64,000 bases of DNA from Cynocephalus volans (taxonomy: Eukaryota > Chordata > Mammalia > Dermoptera > Cynocephalidae), in contig NC_084474.1 in the NCBI RefSeq assembly GCF_027409185.1, forward strand, positions 28,582,382 to 28,646,381, written 5' to 3'. The notes beneath the pieces are model-generated. The model saw only the letters and a program-made list of their open reading frames with translations. It was not told the origin of the DNA and searched no databases. Shown here piece by piece: positions 12,391-25,959 of the stretch; within the stretch, counting starts at the first letter, position 1, and the number at the start of each line of letters is the position of its first letter. The position numbers and the translations under genes are program-made.

Positions 12391-13390
12391 ATGACTCCAT
12401 TATGGGATAATTCACACTCTGTTCTCAGCTATTTTCAAGATGTAGTGCTAGATGACATAAGTGAAGTGTTGAGAACCCAGGACTACGGTCATGTCCTGTG
12501 TTGTTATGTCTTTAAACATGTAGGTAAGAGGTTGGTGGTGTGAATAGAGAAACTCCCACTCAAAGGAAAGTGCAGATGCCCAGACACACCATCTGTGAGC
12601 TACTTGTACACAAGCCAAGCCAGATCCTCATGTTTAGCCTGATGTTGATGTTAAACAGTCTTCTTTCACTTTAAGGGGGTCATAGACTCTGTTTTGCTTT
12701 CCATGCTTTTTCCTGAATGTGTGCCACAGTGTTACTGTACCTTTCCCCAAAGTGAGTCAGATGTGCTGACCATTAGAATACCAAAGTGGTGGTTTCCATA
12801 GCAGCAGAACCACACGGAAGCAAACAATAAAATACCAACACTGTTCTCAAATCCAGTGGAGAAGTACGGTCACTAGAGGGAATCGAGGGCATACTCACAA
12901 CTCTGTACCTTTCTGAAGATGACTTTTCTTTTCCGAACTGGAAGAGTGTATGTACCTCCTTCACCGAAGGTGTCTTCACTCAGTGAACATTAGAGCCACT
13001 CAAACTTTCCATGAAAGGACTCTCTTAGGTTTCCTCTTCTACGTACAGTTACGGCTGGGATGATGTTATACGGTGGACTCACATACAAGACCCTTTTGTG
13101 GACTTTCAAAGTAAAGCCAGATGTTAGCTGCTGCTTCCACAGAGACTGAGTGAGGTTTGAGGTAAATCAGATACATGCATGATTATAAAATTGCATGGTC
13201 TATTTCAACGAAATCTGCACTGGTGCAGAACATGATCTCCACGGTCCAACCTTAAAATGTTGAGCTGAACATTTACCTGGAAATATTTTATACTTTCATA
13301 GAATCCTATTTGGGTGAAATAATTATAGGGACTCACCAGTTTTAGAATATTTACCTTTGGAACAAGGAGACAGAAGAAATACATGTTCTT
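12391..13390. other. Intergenic, no gene recognised
   Basis: Unique sequence. No repeat family or plausible gene was recognised. Confidence 0.5.
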
Positions 13391-13557
13391 AGAAATATAA
13401 GCACGGGCTGAGCCCCTGGCGCACTCGGTAGCGTGCTGCGCTAGCAGCGCGGCGACGCTCCCGCCGCCGCGGGTTCAGATCCTATATAAGGATGATCGGT
13501 GCACTCCCTGGCTGAGCGCCGGTCACCGGAAAAAAAAAAAAAAAAGAAATATAAGCA
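13391..13557 (+). mobile_element. t-SINE/CYN-like tRNA-derived SINE with perfect 13-bp TSD
   Basis: The SINE body is about 13404-13530 and is followed by an A-tail. It is flanked by identical copies of agaaatataagca at 13391-13403 and 13545-13557. The pol III A box is tggcgcactcgg (13417-13428) and the B box ggttcagatcc (13472-13482). The body is CpG-rich against AT-rich surroundings, as expected for a fairly recent insertion. The ending 'ctgagcgccggtcacc' matches my recollection of colugo tRNA-Ile-derived SINEs. Confidence 0.88.
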
Positions 13558-13616
13558 AAACACATCTTCTTGATTCTGTGTAAATAAGACCAGAAGACAT
13601 TAATAACCTATTAGAT

Positions 13617-14058
13617 GTATGAGTCTGCTTCCTGTTGCTCAGAATAGAATACCCGAAACTGGGTAATTTATAAAGAAATGAAATTTATTTCTTACAGTAT
13701 GGAAGGCTGGAAAGTCCATGGTCCAGGGGGTGCATCTGGTGAAGGCCTTCTGGGTGGGGGCTCTGTACAGAGTCCTGTTGCATTGCAGGGTATCACATGA
13801 TGAGACTGGCTGGAGCTCTTTCATGGGCTCTCCTTATGAAGCCACCACTTTGCATCCATAACGCACTAAACCATTATCCCATTAATCCATGAATGGATTA
13901 ATCTATTCATGAGGACAGAGTCCTCACAATCCAATCACCTCTCAAAGGCCCCACTTTTCAAATACCATTATCAGATTTCCCACCCTCTTAACACTGTTAC
14001 AGTGAGGATCAGGTTTCCAACACATGAACTTTTGGGAAACACATTTAACCTGTAATGC
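13617..14058 (-). mobile_element. MST-type MaLR solo LTR
   Basis: The reverse MST LTR order is clear: 'gaaactgggtaatttataaag', 'aaatttatttcttacagt', 'catctggtgaaggccttct', the hairpin 'ccattaatccatgaatggattaat', 'tcaaaggccccac' and 'caacacatgaacttttggg'. No internal region is adjacent, so it is a solo LTR of the non-autonomous ERVL-MaLR group. Confidence 0.85.
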
Positions 14059-14104
14059 TAGCAGACAAAAGCAAAACTTTTGATCTGATACATTTACCTG
14101 CAGG

Positions 14105-14235
14105 AAGACAGTCTAGCTTAGGGGTTAAGAGCATATACTCTAGAATCAGGCAGATCTGACTCTGTCTGTGCTGCCACTTTAACAAGTTTTTGACTTTAGC
14201 ATCTCCAAGACTTGATTGCCTGCCTCTAAGAGGAA
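14105..14235 (+). repeat. MIR fragment (sense)
   Basis: 'cttaggggttaagagcatatact' and 'agaatcaggcagatctgac' match the MIR 5' half. Confidence 0.7.
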
Positions 14236-14239
14236 CATT

Positions 14240-14470
14240 ACAGTGATAACAATAGCACAGTTGTTGACCATTTACTGTGACAGGCACTATGTCAAGTGTT
14301 TTACATTCATTATCTCATTTAATCCTCAGAACTGCTTTATGACATAGGTATTATTATTGTCTGGTTATAATTCAGAAAACTGCAGTAGAGATTGTGGAAG
14401 TAAGTTGTCCAAGTGCCTCATAGGATTGCCCTGTGGATTAAGCAGTTACTACAGGATCTGATATATATTA
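14240..14470 (-). repeat. MIR fragment (antisense)
   Basis: 'ccatttactgtgacaggcac', 'ttttacattcattatctcatt' and 'aatcctcagaactgcttta' are the reverse complement of the MIR 3' half. It abuts the sense MIR fragment, giving a head-to-tail pair in opposite orientations. Confidence 0.8.
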
Positions 14471-17400
14471 GCATTTAATAAATGATACCTATAATAGAAT
14501 CAGATATTTTGTGTAATGTGTGTCATTGAAAATTATCTTTTATTCTGAGATAGATTTTTAAAAACATTTTTTTCTCATTTCAAACTCCGAATGTTAAGTC
14601 TCAGAAATTGATCTCCTCCCCGCCCCCCATAAGAAACAAGCAATAGGTCCTCAACAGAAAGGTTTGCTTATGCTAATTTTTTTCTATCTAGAGTCACCAT
14701 TAAATGTCGAGACAGTTTTATTTTAAAACAGCTATTTTGATGCTACCCTAAAATTGGTTGTCTTACCTCCAAACTTCTTGTACTTTTTTTCTGTTTTTGG
14801 AAGAGCATTTCACCACTGGTTTATAAAGACTTACTCTCTCACCTATCATGGGGAAAGTATAGAGCAAAATTTCTTTAGGCAGAATTCTTCCAGTGAAAAT
14901 GAAAGCCTAAAAATAAATCTGAACAATCCAAATATCCATGAACGCTCTAAAAGAAAATATTAAGATCTCTGTATTTCTGCTCATACAAAGACATAAATAT
15001 TTTCCTGAAGGTTGGACAAGAGCCTCAGTTCTGACCGTTTCTGCAATGATGAGAAAAATAAATAAATGCCTATGGAGCCATGATACAGTGAAAACTCTCA
15101 TAAGCCGGTTTGCTTCATGCCAGATAAAATACAAGTGAGTTGATTGAGAAAGAATTCCTAATAATGCCAGTGTCATCAGAAATAGGTTAAAGGCCTTGTA
15201 GTGAAATGAGGGCCAAAACAGATAATCACAGACTTATTCCATAAATTATAATCTGTCCTTCACATTGTGGCTGTGGCTTATAGATCTTGATTCAGTTTTC
15301 TGGCAACTGGAACGAATGTGTGCTGATCCCTCTCATAGTCTTCCCTGGATCACCTCGGGATGTGGGTCAGGCATTTGCACACCATGGGTGGGTCTTGAGT
15401 GAGACCCAGAACATGAGAACATGGATCAGGGGCCCAACTGGCTGGTACAAATCATATCCTGGCCATACTGACATGGGTCTCTAACAAAATGAGTCAACAC
15501 AGAAAACTGACAGCTTCCACAAAGCTTTATTTCCAGAGTTTGAAAAGATATTTTATTTATCTTTATTGAACTCACACTTTTAAAAAGCTAGCTCTTGTTA
15601 GGGCTGACATTCAGCAGTTATTCACTGAGACACCAGTGTTTCTTCTGGATATGGTGTTCATGCTTTACAGATTAGTAAATATTTTTAAACTCAGCCTAAG
15701 CAACTGCATAGTACAAAGTAACCTGATAGGTCAACATATTTATCAAAAGTCTGAAAGTGTATTCAATTGCTGGTCAATGCACAATCAGAATTTAATGTCT
15801 TAATTAGAGCCTTGCTCAGTCCACTTAGATAAGAGATTTTTAATTTTTTGCTTTACAGATGAATCTCCAGAGTTTCCAGCTGAGAGTTTAAATGATTCCT
15901 ACATGAAGCCCTAGGCTTCCAATGTCAAAGAAATTATGTAAATAAACCATCTATAACTATAGGATCTACCTGCTTATGACAATCACTGAGTCCTGGGAGA
16001 ATCCAGGCTTCCTAACAGTTTTGAAGTATACATTTAGACATCATAGTTCTGAAAAACTTCCAATATATTTGCCAAGTGCTTTCTCCCTCATAATATTTGA
16101 ACACATTTAAGGAAAATTTAATCCATATGTTTCTGATTCATTTACATTTGAATCATAAATATATTTTCTAAGAGCGATTTAATGTCCAACAGCTTTTTGT
16201 CACTTATAGAATACATATTTTTAGAACTTTTCCCCTTAAAAACAGAAAATCAACTTTAAATGAACTAACATACAAAATAGGTACAACTCTAGATCAAAGT
16301 TCCTTCTTTTGAGCTCATCCTAAATTTGGCAAAGTGTGTTCCTTACCTGTTCCCTGTTGGTTATGTTAACTTCAAAAGCATGCCAACTTTTCGTTCTTTT
16401 ACTATACAATTATTAACTTTAGTGCCATTGTGGTTCCTGTTAATTCATTCCACACATTGAGTATCCTCTGGAGACTTTTATTTTTCAAGTGTCTTTAGGA
16501 TTAGGTCATTTGGGGCTTAAGGAGTAAAAGAAATGGAGTGGGGGCAATTTGCTTTTGTCAAAATGTGAATAATTTCTCAGCAAATAATTTCTTAAAAGGC
16601 ATATACACTGTGTGATCCATATCCAGCTCTGAAACTTTTTCTTCATTTTGAAAACAAATAAATAAAATTCCAGACAGTACAATCGTTCTAGAAAAATTTA
16701 TCAAGGAGGCCAACAGATATTAATGCAGTCCTTGAATTTAAGGTGATTTGAATAGAAATCCGTTGTTTTCAACATACTCATGTATAAAGAGGATCGAAAG
16801 ACTGGAAACTCAAAAACACTAGTATTACACATGGCTGTATGACAGCCAAAAGCTTTTGTTTTTTTAGCAAATATTATTTTTTCACTTTCTCCAAAAAGTT
16901 CATGTTGTTTAATGCATTTCAGCAATGGTCATAGATATGCTTCTATTTCTCACTGAAAATATTTCTATTAATTGCTTCCATGTGTTGACGTCCATGTTGA
17001 TATAAAGTTGTCTTTGCTGTGAGGCACCCAGTTACTTTGACATGACATTTTAAGTATACTATCGTTTTCTTTAAAAATTTATTTAACAACTTCATATATT
17101 TGATGTAGTCAAATCTAGAGATACATCTTGAGAAATAAATTGGAGCCCAAGAATCTTCAGAAGAATAATCACTGTTTGCCCCATGAGATATTTCACACAT
17201 CTGTATATTACGTGGTAAGCTATCTTTTAATGCATATAATGGGTATAATTAACACATGGCAGGAATATCCAGGCTCCATTAAATTATTTAGCTCAATGGT
17301 TTAAAAATAATTTTTTTACTTATAAAAGAACCTATAAACATTCAAATATATCCATGAGAGTTATGTTTTGATTGGAAGATATATCAGAGGTTATTAGAGG

Positions 17401-18780
17401 ATAAAGTAAAACAGCTGAGAGTATGTCTACATGGTAGATTCATTATAATTTCATAACGTGTAAATCTGCAGCAATTGGAGGTAGACAAAATGAATGGCAT
17501 GATCAAAGAAATGGTTGGTGTAGATGGCCTTGTCTTTGCAGCCACATGATTTGTTGGTGCCAGCCCAGGAGCCATTTCATCAGCTCATGCACTTGACTGA
17601 TGGCATCTCAGGACTTTCCCTTCTATTCTTATGCTGGATTCTGCCCCTCCACTTCCTTGCCACTGGTTCCAGTGTCATCTCTCACCTCCCTATTGCATTA
17701 CAGACATTCTATTCCCTTCTATATCTCCCCCCAACATGTACATAGACATTGGGTTTAGGTATATCTTTGCAATCATATACAGGAAAGTGAGCCAATATTT
17801 TAAAAGAACTCACAGCAATTGAGAACTTTGCTATCATTTTTCATGATTGTTCAAGTTGGAGCACACAGGAAACTTTTAGTGATCAATACAATTCTAGGAT
17901 CATAATGCCTTGAATACCTAAGCATACTTTGGAGAATCCACTGCTCAGTGCTAATCTGCACTGTGCTAATTTACCTCTATGGGTTGAATGTTTCAAGGAG
18001 ACACACAAAAGGTTTTGTCTATCTTTAGTAGCTGCAGTGTTTAGATGTCAATGGCACATCAAAGAAACAAGCACTACTATGAGTGGTGCCAATTCTATAA
18101 TTAAATCCATGTTTTATATCCCTGCTCTTGTTTTAGAAATGAAAATTGCTGCTTTGATTCCTACTTCAAGCCAGGGAAACAGAATGTACACTTTGACAGT
18201 ATCGGGCAGGGCAGAGAAAGTCCCCAAGCAGAAGCCAACTAACTCCTTTAGAGTTGACATTCCAAATACTTATTTCTTAAGGACCCATAGCCAAATGTTC
18301 AGAGGTTTTATGTTCTGGAATTCTGATGCCACCGTTGGCTTGGCAGATAGTCTTGGGCATACCAAATCTTTTGATACCAAAGGATCGTGAAAAAGTAATA
18401 TATTGATCTACAAAGTGTAAATAAATGAGAAAATCTGAATGAAATTTCCTCTAGCACATATCCAAGGAAAAAATGAAAGCAAAAAGAATAATAAAATTAA
18501 ATGGATGCGTTTACCAAAAGAGGCATTGCAGTTTAGATAATATTTTTTAAAAGTAGAAGGTCTTAGACATAATAACAAAAAAAACAACCAAAGCATTATC
18601 AAGATGCTCTCAGCAATGAGTAAGATATATAGGGCCCCATCCTCAAAGAACTCAAAGGTAGTCTAATGGGGATCATAACTGAGCAAACAGGCAATTTCAG
18701 TAGAATAAAATAGAGAAGATACAAGAAGTTGTTAGCTAATGCACTCAGGGCAGGAATTGCCTCTATTTAAAAAAAACACC
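14471..18780. other. Intergenic, mostly unique AT-rich sequence
   Basis: No confident gene or repeat. The longest open frame is 17929-18390 (+), 153 codons, in otherwise ordinary AT-rich sequence. I recognise no domain in it and it is more likely chance than a gene. Confidence 0.5.
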
Positions 18781-18789
18781 TTAAAGGTG

Positions 18790-20190
18790 AAGAGAGAAAA
18801 GGAGGTGCCTATTCATTTAACAAGTATTTATTGAGAGCCTAGAATGTGCTAGACTCTCCTGGCTCCTGGGAACCATCAGGAACAAAACCCCAGACTCTTG
18901 CTCCCATGGAGCATATGGTCTAGTGAAGGGCACCAGATGGCCACTGACAATAATTTAGAGATCAAGAGAGCTGGTGGTGTGTGCATTTGTGTGTACATGT
19001 GTGTGTTTATTAAGAGTGGTCAGGGTAAAACTCATTGAAAAGGAGACATTTGAGAAAAGACCTGTAGGAGGTGAGGAAATTAGCTATACGGCCATTTGGG
19101 AAACAGCAGTCCAGGAGGAGGCACCAACCAGCCCGAAGATCTAAGGTGGGAGCAAACCTGCACCTGCTAAGAACGGCAAGGAGGCCCCCATCGGAGGCGT
19201 GGCGGGAATGACGTGGAGAGCAGCAAAAGTGGGTGGAAGAGCCCTGTGGGAAAGGCGCCCTGTGGTCAGATCTTACTGGCCAATAAGGATTTCACTTTTT
19301 CAGCGAGTGAGATGTCAAGATACAGTAGATGGAATCAAGACTGCTGTTTGAAAAGGATTGCTCTAGCCGGAGCAGCAAGCCATCCTTTTAAAACAAAAAA
19401 GAAAGAAAGGAACTGGGACTTCAAAGGGGGCAAGGAGGACAATGAGGAGAGGGTGGGGTGAGGCAGGAGGCTGGAACCTTTGCTGAGAAAAGTGAGAAAT
19501 TCCCAGCAGCGGGGTGGGCACCAAAGGGCTCTTAGTCCAGGGATGTTTTTATTTGGTTCTACAGGTTATTTCTGCTGCTGGGATATAAATTTTTTAAAAA
19601 ATCTTCAGTGATCTTCTCTGAATCTTCAGTAAATTCAGAAGCTCTCATGCATTCTTCTGTGGTGGTTTGATGGGGAATAAAGAACGAGGTCTTGCCTTGC
19701 GGTCTGCTGCTTCCTGTCACAGGAGAGAATGGTCCAGGGTTGCAGGAGGGGACCAGCAGTGGAGCTCAGAGTGGAGCAGAGAGACAGCTCTAGAGGGAGG
19801 TGGCCTGGGAGTGAGGGAGGCAGCTCTCTGACAGGTGTAAACAGTAACTATAACTGAAGGAAACTGTCAGGGGCCTGAGGAGCACCGTGTGAGTGTTACA
19901 CACTGCATTCGGGAAAGGCGTCTGCTAAGAAGTGACTTCTAGGTGAAGATCTAAGAGTAGGTGTGGGCTGGCAGTTGGGTTTTGAGACTGGAGGTACAAG
20001 TGGAAGGCCCAGGCATGACTGCAAACATGACAATAGCGGACCCATGGTAGTTCCTGATATGGCTGGAGGGCAGACAGAGAGAAGTAGCAGGAGAGATGAC
20101 CCGGGGCCATCCAGGCGAAATCTTTAAATTGTGCTCTTGAGTTTGTACTTTATCCTCATGGCCAAAGGGAGACATTGACATGTATAAAAG
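18790..20190. repeat. Old interspersed repeat(s), family unresolved
   Basis: 'aacaagtatttattgagagcct' followed by 'cccatggagcatatggtct', then 'aaggagacatttgagaaaaga' and, at about 19.93-20.19 kb, text like 'gtttgtactttatcctcatgg', are phrases common to ancient mammalian interspersed repeats. I cannot name the family, and the boundaries are approximate. Confidence 0.4.
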
Positions 20191-20529
20191 CAGGGGGTTG
20201 ACAATACCCCGCCCCTTTTTTTCTGGCAAAAACCAGCTTATTATTGGAGTTTGAGGTCAATAGCTCTGGGCCTTAGTAGGCAACTCAGCATTATCCCCAC
20301 AGGCTCATGGGTGAGGCCACCACTTAACAAGCACCAACATTTTTAAGTACTCCTGATTCTTATAATTATATAATAAGATAAAACAAGGCAAATGGTATTG
20401 CACAAGTTATTTTAATTGCAAAAAGGCTTGGAAAACTAACGAGCACTTCCCCACTACGGTACCTTCTGTGGTTAAAAGAATAGTGTAGTAACAGTTTCGC
20501 CACCTGGTCAATCTTCAGTACTGCTATTT

Positions 20530-20810
20530 TTTAAAAAATTTTTTAATTTAGTTTTTTCATTGTACATGTTTATGAGGTATAGTTTGTTGTTGTTTTAATA
20601 CATGTATATATTGTATAATAATCTAATCAGAATAGTGAGCATATCTATCACCTAAACATTTATCATTTCTTTGTGATTATAACATTCAAGATCCTCTTTT
20701 CTGGTTGTCTTGAAATATAGAACACAATGGTTTTAGCTATTGTCGCCCTAGAGCACCAGAACTTATTCTTCCTACCTAACTGTAACTTTGGACTAGTCTA
20801 CAAGCCTGCT
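20530..20810 (-). mobile_element. L1MA-type LINE 3' UTR, antisense
   Basis: 'cattgtacatgtttatgaggt', 'atacatgtatatattgtataat', 'catatctatcacctaaacatt' and 'agcaccagaacttattcttcc' follow the order of the L1MA/L1PB 3' UTR, read in reverse orientation. Confidence 0.85.
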
Positions 20811-22354
20811 ATAAATACTATTTATATCTACCAAATTATCAAGTATATGCTAGGTGATGATAAATATAAATTACTCCATCTTCTTCCATGCCATCTTTGG
20901 AGGTGAGACAAATTAATCAAATTCTCAGTACATTTTTCAGACATCCTAATGTGACAGTGGCTCTGAATAAATTGCTAATGTCGTTAAGTGACATATTTCC
21001 TCCTATTTCAAATAAAATATTATGTGGAATGGCCATTCTTCTGAATCAATCAGAACCCATCCCTGGTCTACTCAGAATCTTTTAAACCTACCTAGCCTTA
21101 CGATGTTTCTTTAGCTATGGCGTCTGGCAGGGGCTTTTGGAAAACCTCATTCTGGTGGCCAGAAAGGAAGGGACAAGAGAGATAAACAACTTGAGGTATG
21201 GATGAGAAAAGACCAAATGGCAAAAAATACACATGAATCTAAAAAGGGAATTTTGCTCAGGTTAGAGAGAATTAAATTTGGGCCAAGCTGGGGAGAATAG
21301 CTGTTCTGTGATTGCTATTACATCAGATTGTGGAGTTACTCTTTGCAGGTCATACATTCATTTTCCACTGGAAAAAAATATTTATTCCACTAACCGCTCC
21401 ATGGGACATGACTAATAAATAAGAAATGGAAACAGTAACTCCATTTGGTTCAATTTATTTCAGTGGGTCAAGGCACATTTTTATTGCTTGCTGCTGAGGA
21501 CATTGTGTTTGGAGTGTGCTCATGTGTCCATTTATCAGGAGACAGGTACTGATATTGGCGGAAGAGGGGGACCAACAGGAACTCATCAATTCCAACCTCC
21601 GCGGTTTCTCTGGAGTTCTTTAGCTGCCAAGGCACAGGCTGTATTCAACATTATAAGAGCCCAGGAAACCACAAGCCAGTCATAGCCTCCTTTCCTCTTA
21701 CAGTTCTGCATCCTATAGGACAGATTTCCCTGGTTTGGGGCACCCCGTGACCTTCGGTGGTGAGAAGGCGATGGGGGTGATGCTGGTCTTCAGAGACAGC
21801 CTGGCACTGGGGACTGTTGAGCCAGCTGTCTGGCGTCACGTTACTTGGAAAACAACCCTTCATTTTTCACTCCCCTGAAGGCAGAGGGCGGTAATTCTTG
21901 GGCTCATTACCCTTGTCTGTAAAATATAGGAATGTGAGAATGTGCTGGAATAAGTTTCAAAGCCATCGGACTTTGTGGTCTTGATATCTCCTTGAGTGCC
22001 CGGCTTTGCATTTTATAGAACCACTACCTTGCACGCTTTGTGGGCATCATGCTGGATAAGCACTTTGCTGCGGCCAAAACTCGGGCAGACTTGGAGTGAC
22101 CGGACTGTTATACTGCATCTCGTTAAAGCTCTGCTTACACAGAAATATTTCTAGACTATATATTGTTAAATGAAAAAAAAAATTACAAAAAATGAACATG
22201 TATCTGAATATATAATAAATTAATTTCGTGTATAATATTCATGGGGGAAAACCTGGAAATCTACCTAACAGCAATGTTACAAATAGTTATTTCTGAGTAG
22301 GGGGATTTGGGTTAGTTTTTCCTGTGTTCTTTAACTGCTTTCTACTATTTTCAG
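20811..22354. other. Intergenic, unique sequence
   Basis: No gene recognised. At about 21.96-22.13 kb the CpG content rises slightly, which could be a short conserved element, but this is weak. Confidence 0.45.
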
Positions 22355-22572
22355 AGTGCAGATTCTGGGTTGAGTCCTACCTCCACCACATAATAATAGC
22401 TGGGTGATTTTAGATGTTATTTAACTTCTCTAAATTTCAGCCTGTCCATTTATAAAAATGGACATAGTAAGTATTCACTATTGAATGAAATTAGATGAAC
22501 TTAGATATACAAAAAATCTTAGTTCAGGTCCCAATTCACAGTAAGCACTCAATAAATATTAGCTATTTCTCA
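22355..22572 (+). repeat. MIR SINE
   Basis: 'gcagattctgggttgagtcc', 'ttatttaacttctctaaatttcagcc', 'aaaaatggacatagtaag' and 'gtaagcactcaataaatatt' follow the MIR consensus order over nearly full length. Confidence 0.85.
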
Positions 22573-23808
22573 CATAGTACTATTATATTGATGCTGCTGC
22601 TGTTATTGATGCAATATATTTAGTCGATGAAACTACGAGAGTCATTTCCTTGGACGTGATTACCTGCACAGGTGTGTGCGTCATTCATACACCCTATGGG
22701 CCAGGATATTCCAGTAGCACTTCCCCAGAAGGGTGGGATTGTTTAGTTCCAACCCCACCCACATCACTCACCAAACAGGCCTGGTGCAGTTTATCTAAGA
22801 AAGTTGTATCTTCATGTTTTTGCCTTAAGTAAAAAGAATCTTCAGAGCCTGGTGACCAGGCTGCTCACAAGGATCCTTTGAGTTCTCTTAAATCATGAGG
22901 GTTGTTCGAATGCCACAGGCAACTTAAGAGTGTCAAAGGAGAATTTTAGAGTGAACATCTTACTTTCGTAATCAATCCCTCATCTTTATGAAACAAGGAG
23001 AAATAGCCTCTAGTGCAGGATTCTTGCAATCTGAAAGCCTCTGAAAACTAATTGGCAACAGGTGAGACTTGCACACTTGGAAAATATGTTTAATGCTGGA
23101 AATCCCTAGTTTCACGTGCATCAAAGCTGAGACATTTGGAAAAGATTGTTTGAAAATTTGGATTTGTTTCTAGGTATTTTGAAGGTTCAAGGTATTTTAC
23201 CTGAATCTTCTCTCTATAAAGTCATGTAGACAGAGCTGTGTGCATTTTTGTAAGGTGAATAGACCTCATGTGGGTGCATCTACCTACTGATAAGATTCCC
23301 AAAAACCTCAAAAAGTCATGTCTTCCAAAAAAGTTACCCCACCCATCTGCTAGGATGTTGACCTTTCCACCTCCAGCTAGTTAGGAAATTCCCCCAGAGG
23401 CATCATTTCCCTGGATTAATCATTGTCTCTAGAAAACTGACATTCCATGGGAGAGGGTTAGCATTCTAGTCTGAGGAGCTTTCTCACCTGGCCCTCTCTC
23501 CACTGGCATTCTGGCATAAATAAATTTACCTGATGAACATCTCCTACCTGCACAACGCTGTGTGGTTTCCAAAGTACTTCTGGCAAGTTGACCTTTGCAC
23601 ATATTGGCAGGTGCAGAGAATGTGAGGACATAATTGTAGCCAAGGCTGACGAGGCTTAATGAGGGCAAGAAAAGTAAGCCAGGGATTGCCATGGAGCTAG
23701 TGCCCCAGAGGGAGTGGGGAGAACAAAAGCCTGTCCAAGGTTACTTTTCTGTTTTCTTCTCAGGTCAAATCTGCGCCATAATAACGTTAGAGCAACCTGT
23801 CCAGTGGT
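22573..23808. other. Intergenic, no gene recognised
   Basis: Unique sequence. The open frames near 23.43-23.69 kb overlap each other on one strand in different frames and carry no domain. Confidence 0.5.
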
Positions 23809-23809
23809 T

Positions 23810-23975
23810 CTCCATGTACTGTGCGTGTCAGGAAAGGCCTGGGGAGGTAGGAGAAGTACAGTTTCCCAGCCCACTTCTAGGTACTCTGATAGGCCTGTCA
23901 GAGTAGGGCCCAGGAATCTGCATTGCAACAAGCATCACGGAGCTTCCGATGCAGGTTGTCTGTGAAACACAGTGT
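23810..23975. mobile_element. Probable hAT-type MITE relic
   Basis: Left end 'ccagtggttctccatgt', internal 'cccaggaatctgcatt' and right end 'gtgaaacacagtg' resemble the Charlie-type elements that share the 'cagtggttctc' terminus. Diverged. Confidence 0.5.
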
Positions 23976-25243
23976 AAAAAACTCGTCTATTCCAACCATC
24001 CCATGGAGTAAGTCACAACTTACTCTAGACTACATTGATAATTTGGTGGCCAAACGGGCTGGAACCTGGGTATTGCTTCCTCAAAAACCTACTCTGTGCC
24101 AGATACCTTTCTAATTTCATGCCAGCTGTCCTTTTATAAGAGTAATGATCTTCATTTCCTTGAATGTGTGGTCTCTTTCTGCCATCTGGAGAGTGCTGGG
24201 AATCCCTAATATGTTTGATAACAGGGCAGAAATCTGTGTCCAACAAAATATAGCAGAACTGGGATTTACAGGACACTGACTGGTCATGTGGCTACCGACT
24301 GTAGTTAGAGATCTCCCAGCTTCAACCCAGCACCCTCAGTGCTACATGAACAGAAGGCCCAGACCTATAATGTCTTGGAACTCTGTCTCACAGGCCATTT
24401 CAGAACAAGTCAGAGAAGAGTCATGACTCTACAGATGCACAACCAGGAGGGCAAAGGTCCATGGAGGCCTCTTGCCTCATGTCCTTTTCTCCTGGGACAG
24501 GCACTTCTACGATGGAGGTGGCCAGAGAATCCTGTTCAAGCCTGGACAGGGTCACTCCTCACGTCCACCTTTCCACCATCTGCTGCAGCAACCTCATGTT
24601 AACTTCTCTCTGGGATAGACATTTAGGTGAGATGACTTTACAGGTCTTCTAGTTAAAACAAAGTTATGATGTAAACATTATATTCCTCAAGTAAGACAAT
24701 CAGAACATGATTTAGATAATCCCGAATATTTTGCCACTATTGGAAGCTTCATAGTTGGGCGTGGCTTCCCCTCAGGCTGGTCAATGCATTGATTGGTCTC
24801 CACGGTGCCAGAGAGTGACATCATGGTCTGAGAGACTCAGGGAAAGGGCCTTGAAGTCTGTGGTGATGCTAGAAGACCATGGTGGAGGGCAAGGCTTTCT
24901 CTGTAAGATATCTTCTCAGGGTACAGTGGGCAACTTGTGCAGTCCTGGGGTACCGAGCTCTTAAAAGTGAGCCATATCCGGCGTCTATGGACACCATTCA
25001 ATGCACTCTTCAGTCCTCGAGGCCTTAGATTAGGCTCAGACTAGGTCAATTGGCAAGTGTGGTCAGAAGCTTCGTTCTTCACCTCTAGCTTTCTCTTGAG
25101 GGAAAACCTACATCAATGATTTTGAAAATTACAGAATGCCATAATAAAACAAATGACTTAAAAACATTTCACACAGAGAAACTTGGTTTAATTACAAATC
25201 AAGTGGCTAAAGGAAATAGTCCAACATGAAGTCTTTCTCTCTA
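23976..25243. other. Intergenic, no gene recognised
   Basis: Unique sequence with short chance frames. No repeat assigned. Confidence 0.5.
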
Positions 25244-25245
25244 CT

Positions 25246-25303
<58 letters not shown>
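25244..25303. repeat. Compound (TC)n(CA)n microsatellite
   Basis: A tract of about 27 bp of TC repeats followed directly by about 33 bp of CA repeats. Likely polymorphic. Confidence 0.95.
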
Positions 25304-25304
<1 letters not shown>

Positions 25305-25599
25305 TATACAGAAAATCGGCACAACATCAGAAGCAAAACATAACATAGCATCAGTTTGCCATACAGGTCTATTAGAGTTATAAAGCTAAACCACAATCTT
25401 GCTTTCCTTCTTTCTTTGCTCTTTATTATAAAGATATTTTAGAACGTTCAAAGACCGATTTGCTCAGTTAGAGGGATTTAATCACAAAGTGAGAATATTT
25501 AAGTACACAATTAATGGCAAAGTTCCCATTCCCCGTCCATTCCTTCATGCATGAATGCATTCTCTCATTCTTATGTATGTGTCCATGCACCTGCCAACA

Positions 25600-25885
25600 G
25601 GTTTAGATGCTGCATTCCATTTCAGAATGATCTCACCCTCCTCTCTAAATCACCCTCTTCTCCAGTGTTGGCTGTCTCTCTTGAAGGCATTATCATCTTC
25701 CACTTTTCCCACTTCCTCATTAGCCACCCCTTTCCCACCACCATGATAAGCATCCTTGCAAATCTAAGCAGTGATGAAGTTATTCCCCCCGAGCAGAGAT
25801 CCTCTGACTTCTTTCTGAATTCCCCATGAAAGGCTGGCACCTGGCCAGGGTAGGCGTTTAACAGCAGTGGAATGAATGAATGACT
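25600..25885 (+). repeat. L2 LINE fragment
   Basis: The 3' end reads 'ggctggcacctggccagggtag' then 'ggaatgaatgaatga', the diverged L2 terminus. Confidence 0.5.
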
Positions 25886-25959
25886 CATCCTCTAACTTCC
25901 CTCACATCAGTATCTTCTTTCTACCACCAGATCATGATTCAGGTCTGTGTTGACCTCTG

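Noticed and set aside
25244..25303. CRISPR-like repeat array
   Set aside because: Simple dinucleotide repeat without spacers, in a eukaryotic genome.
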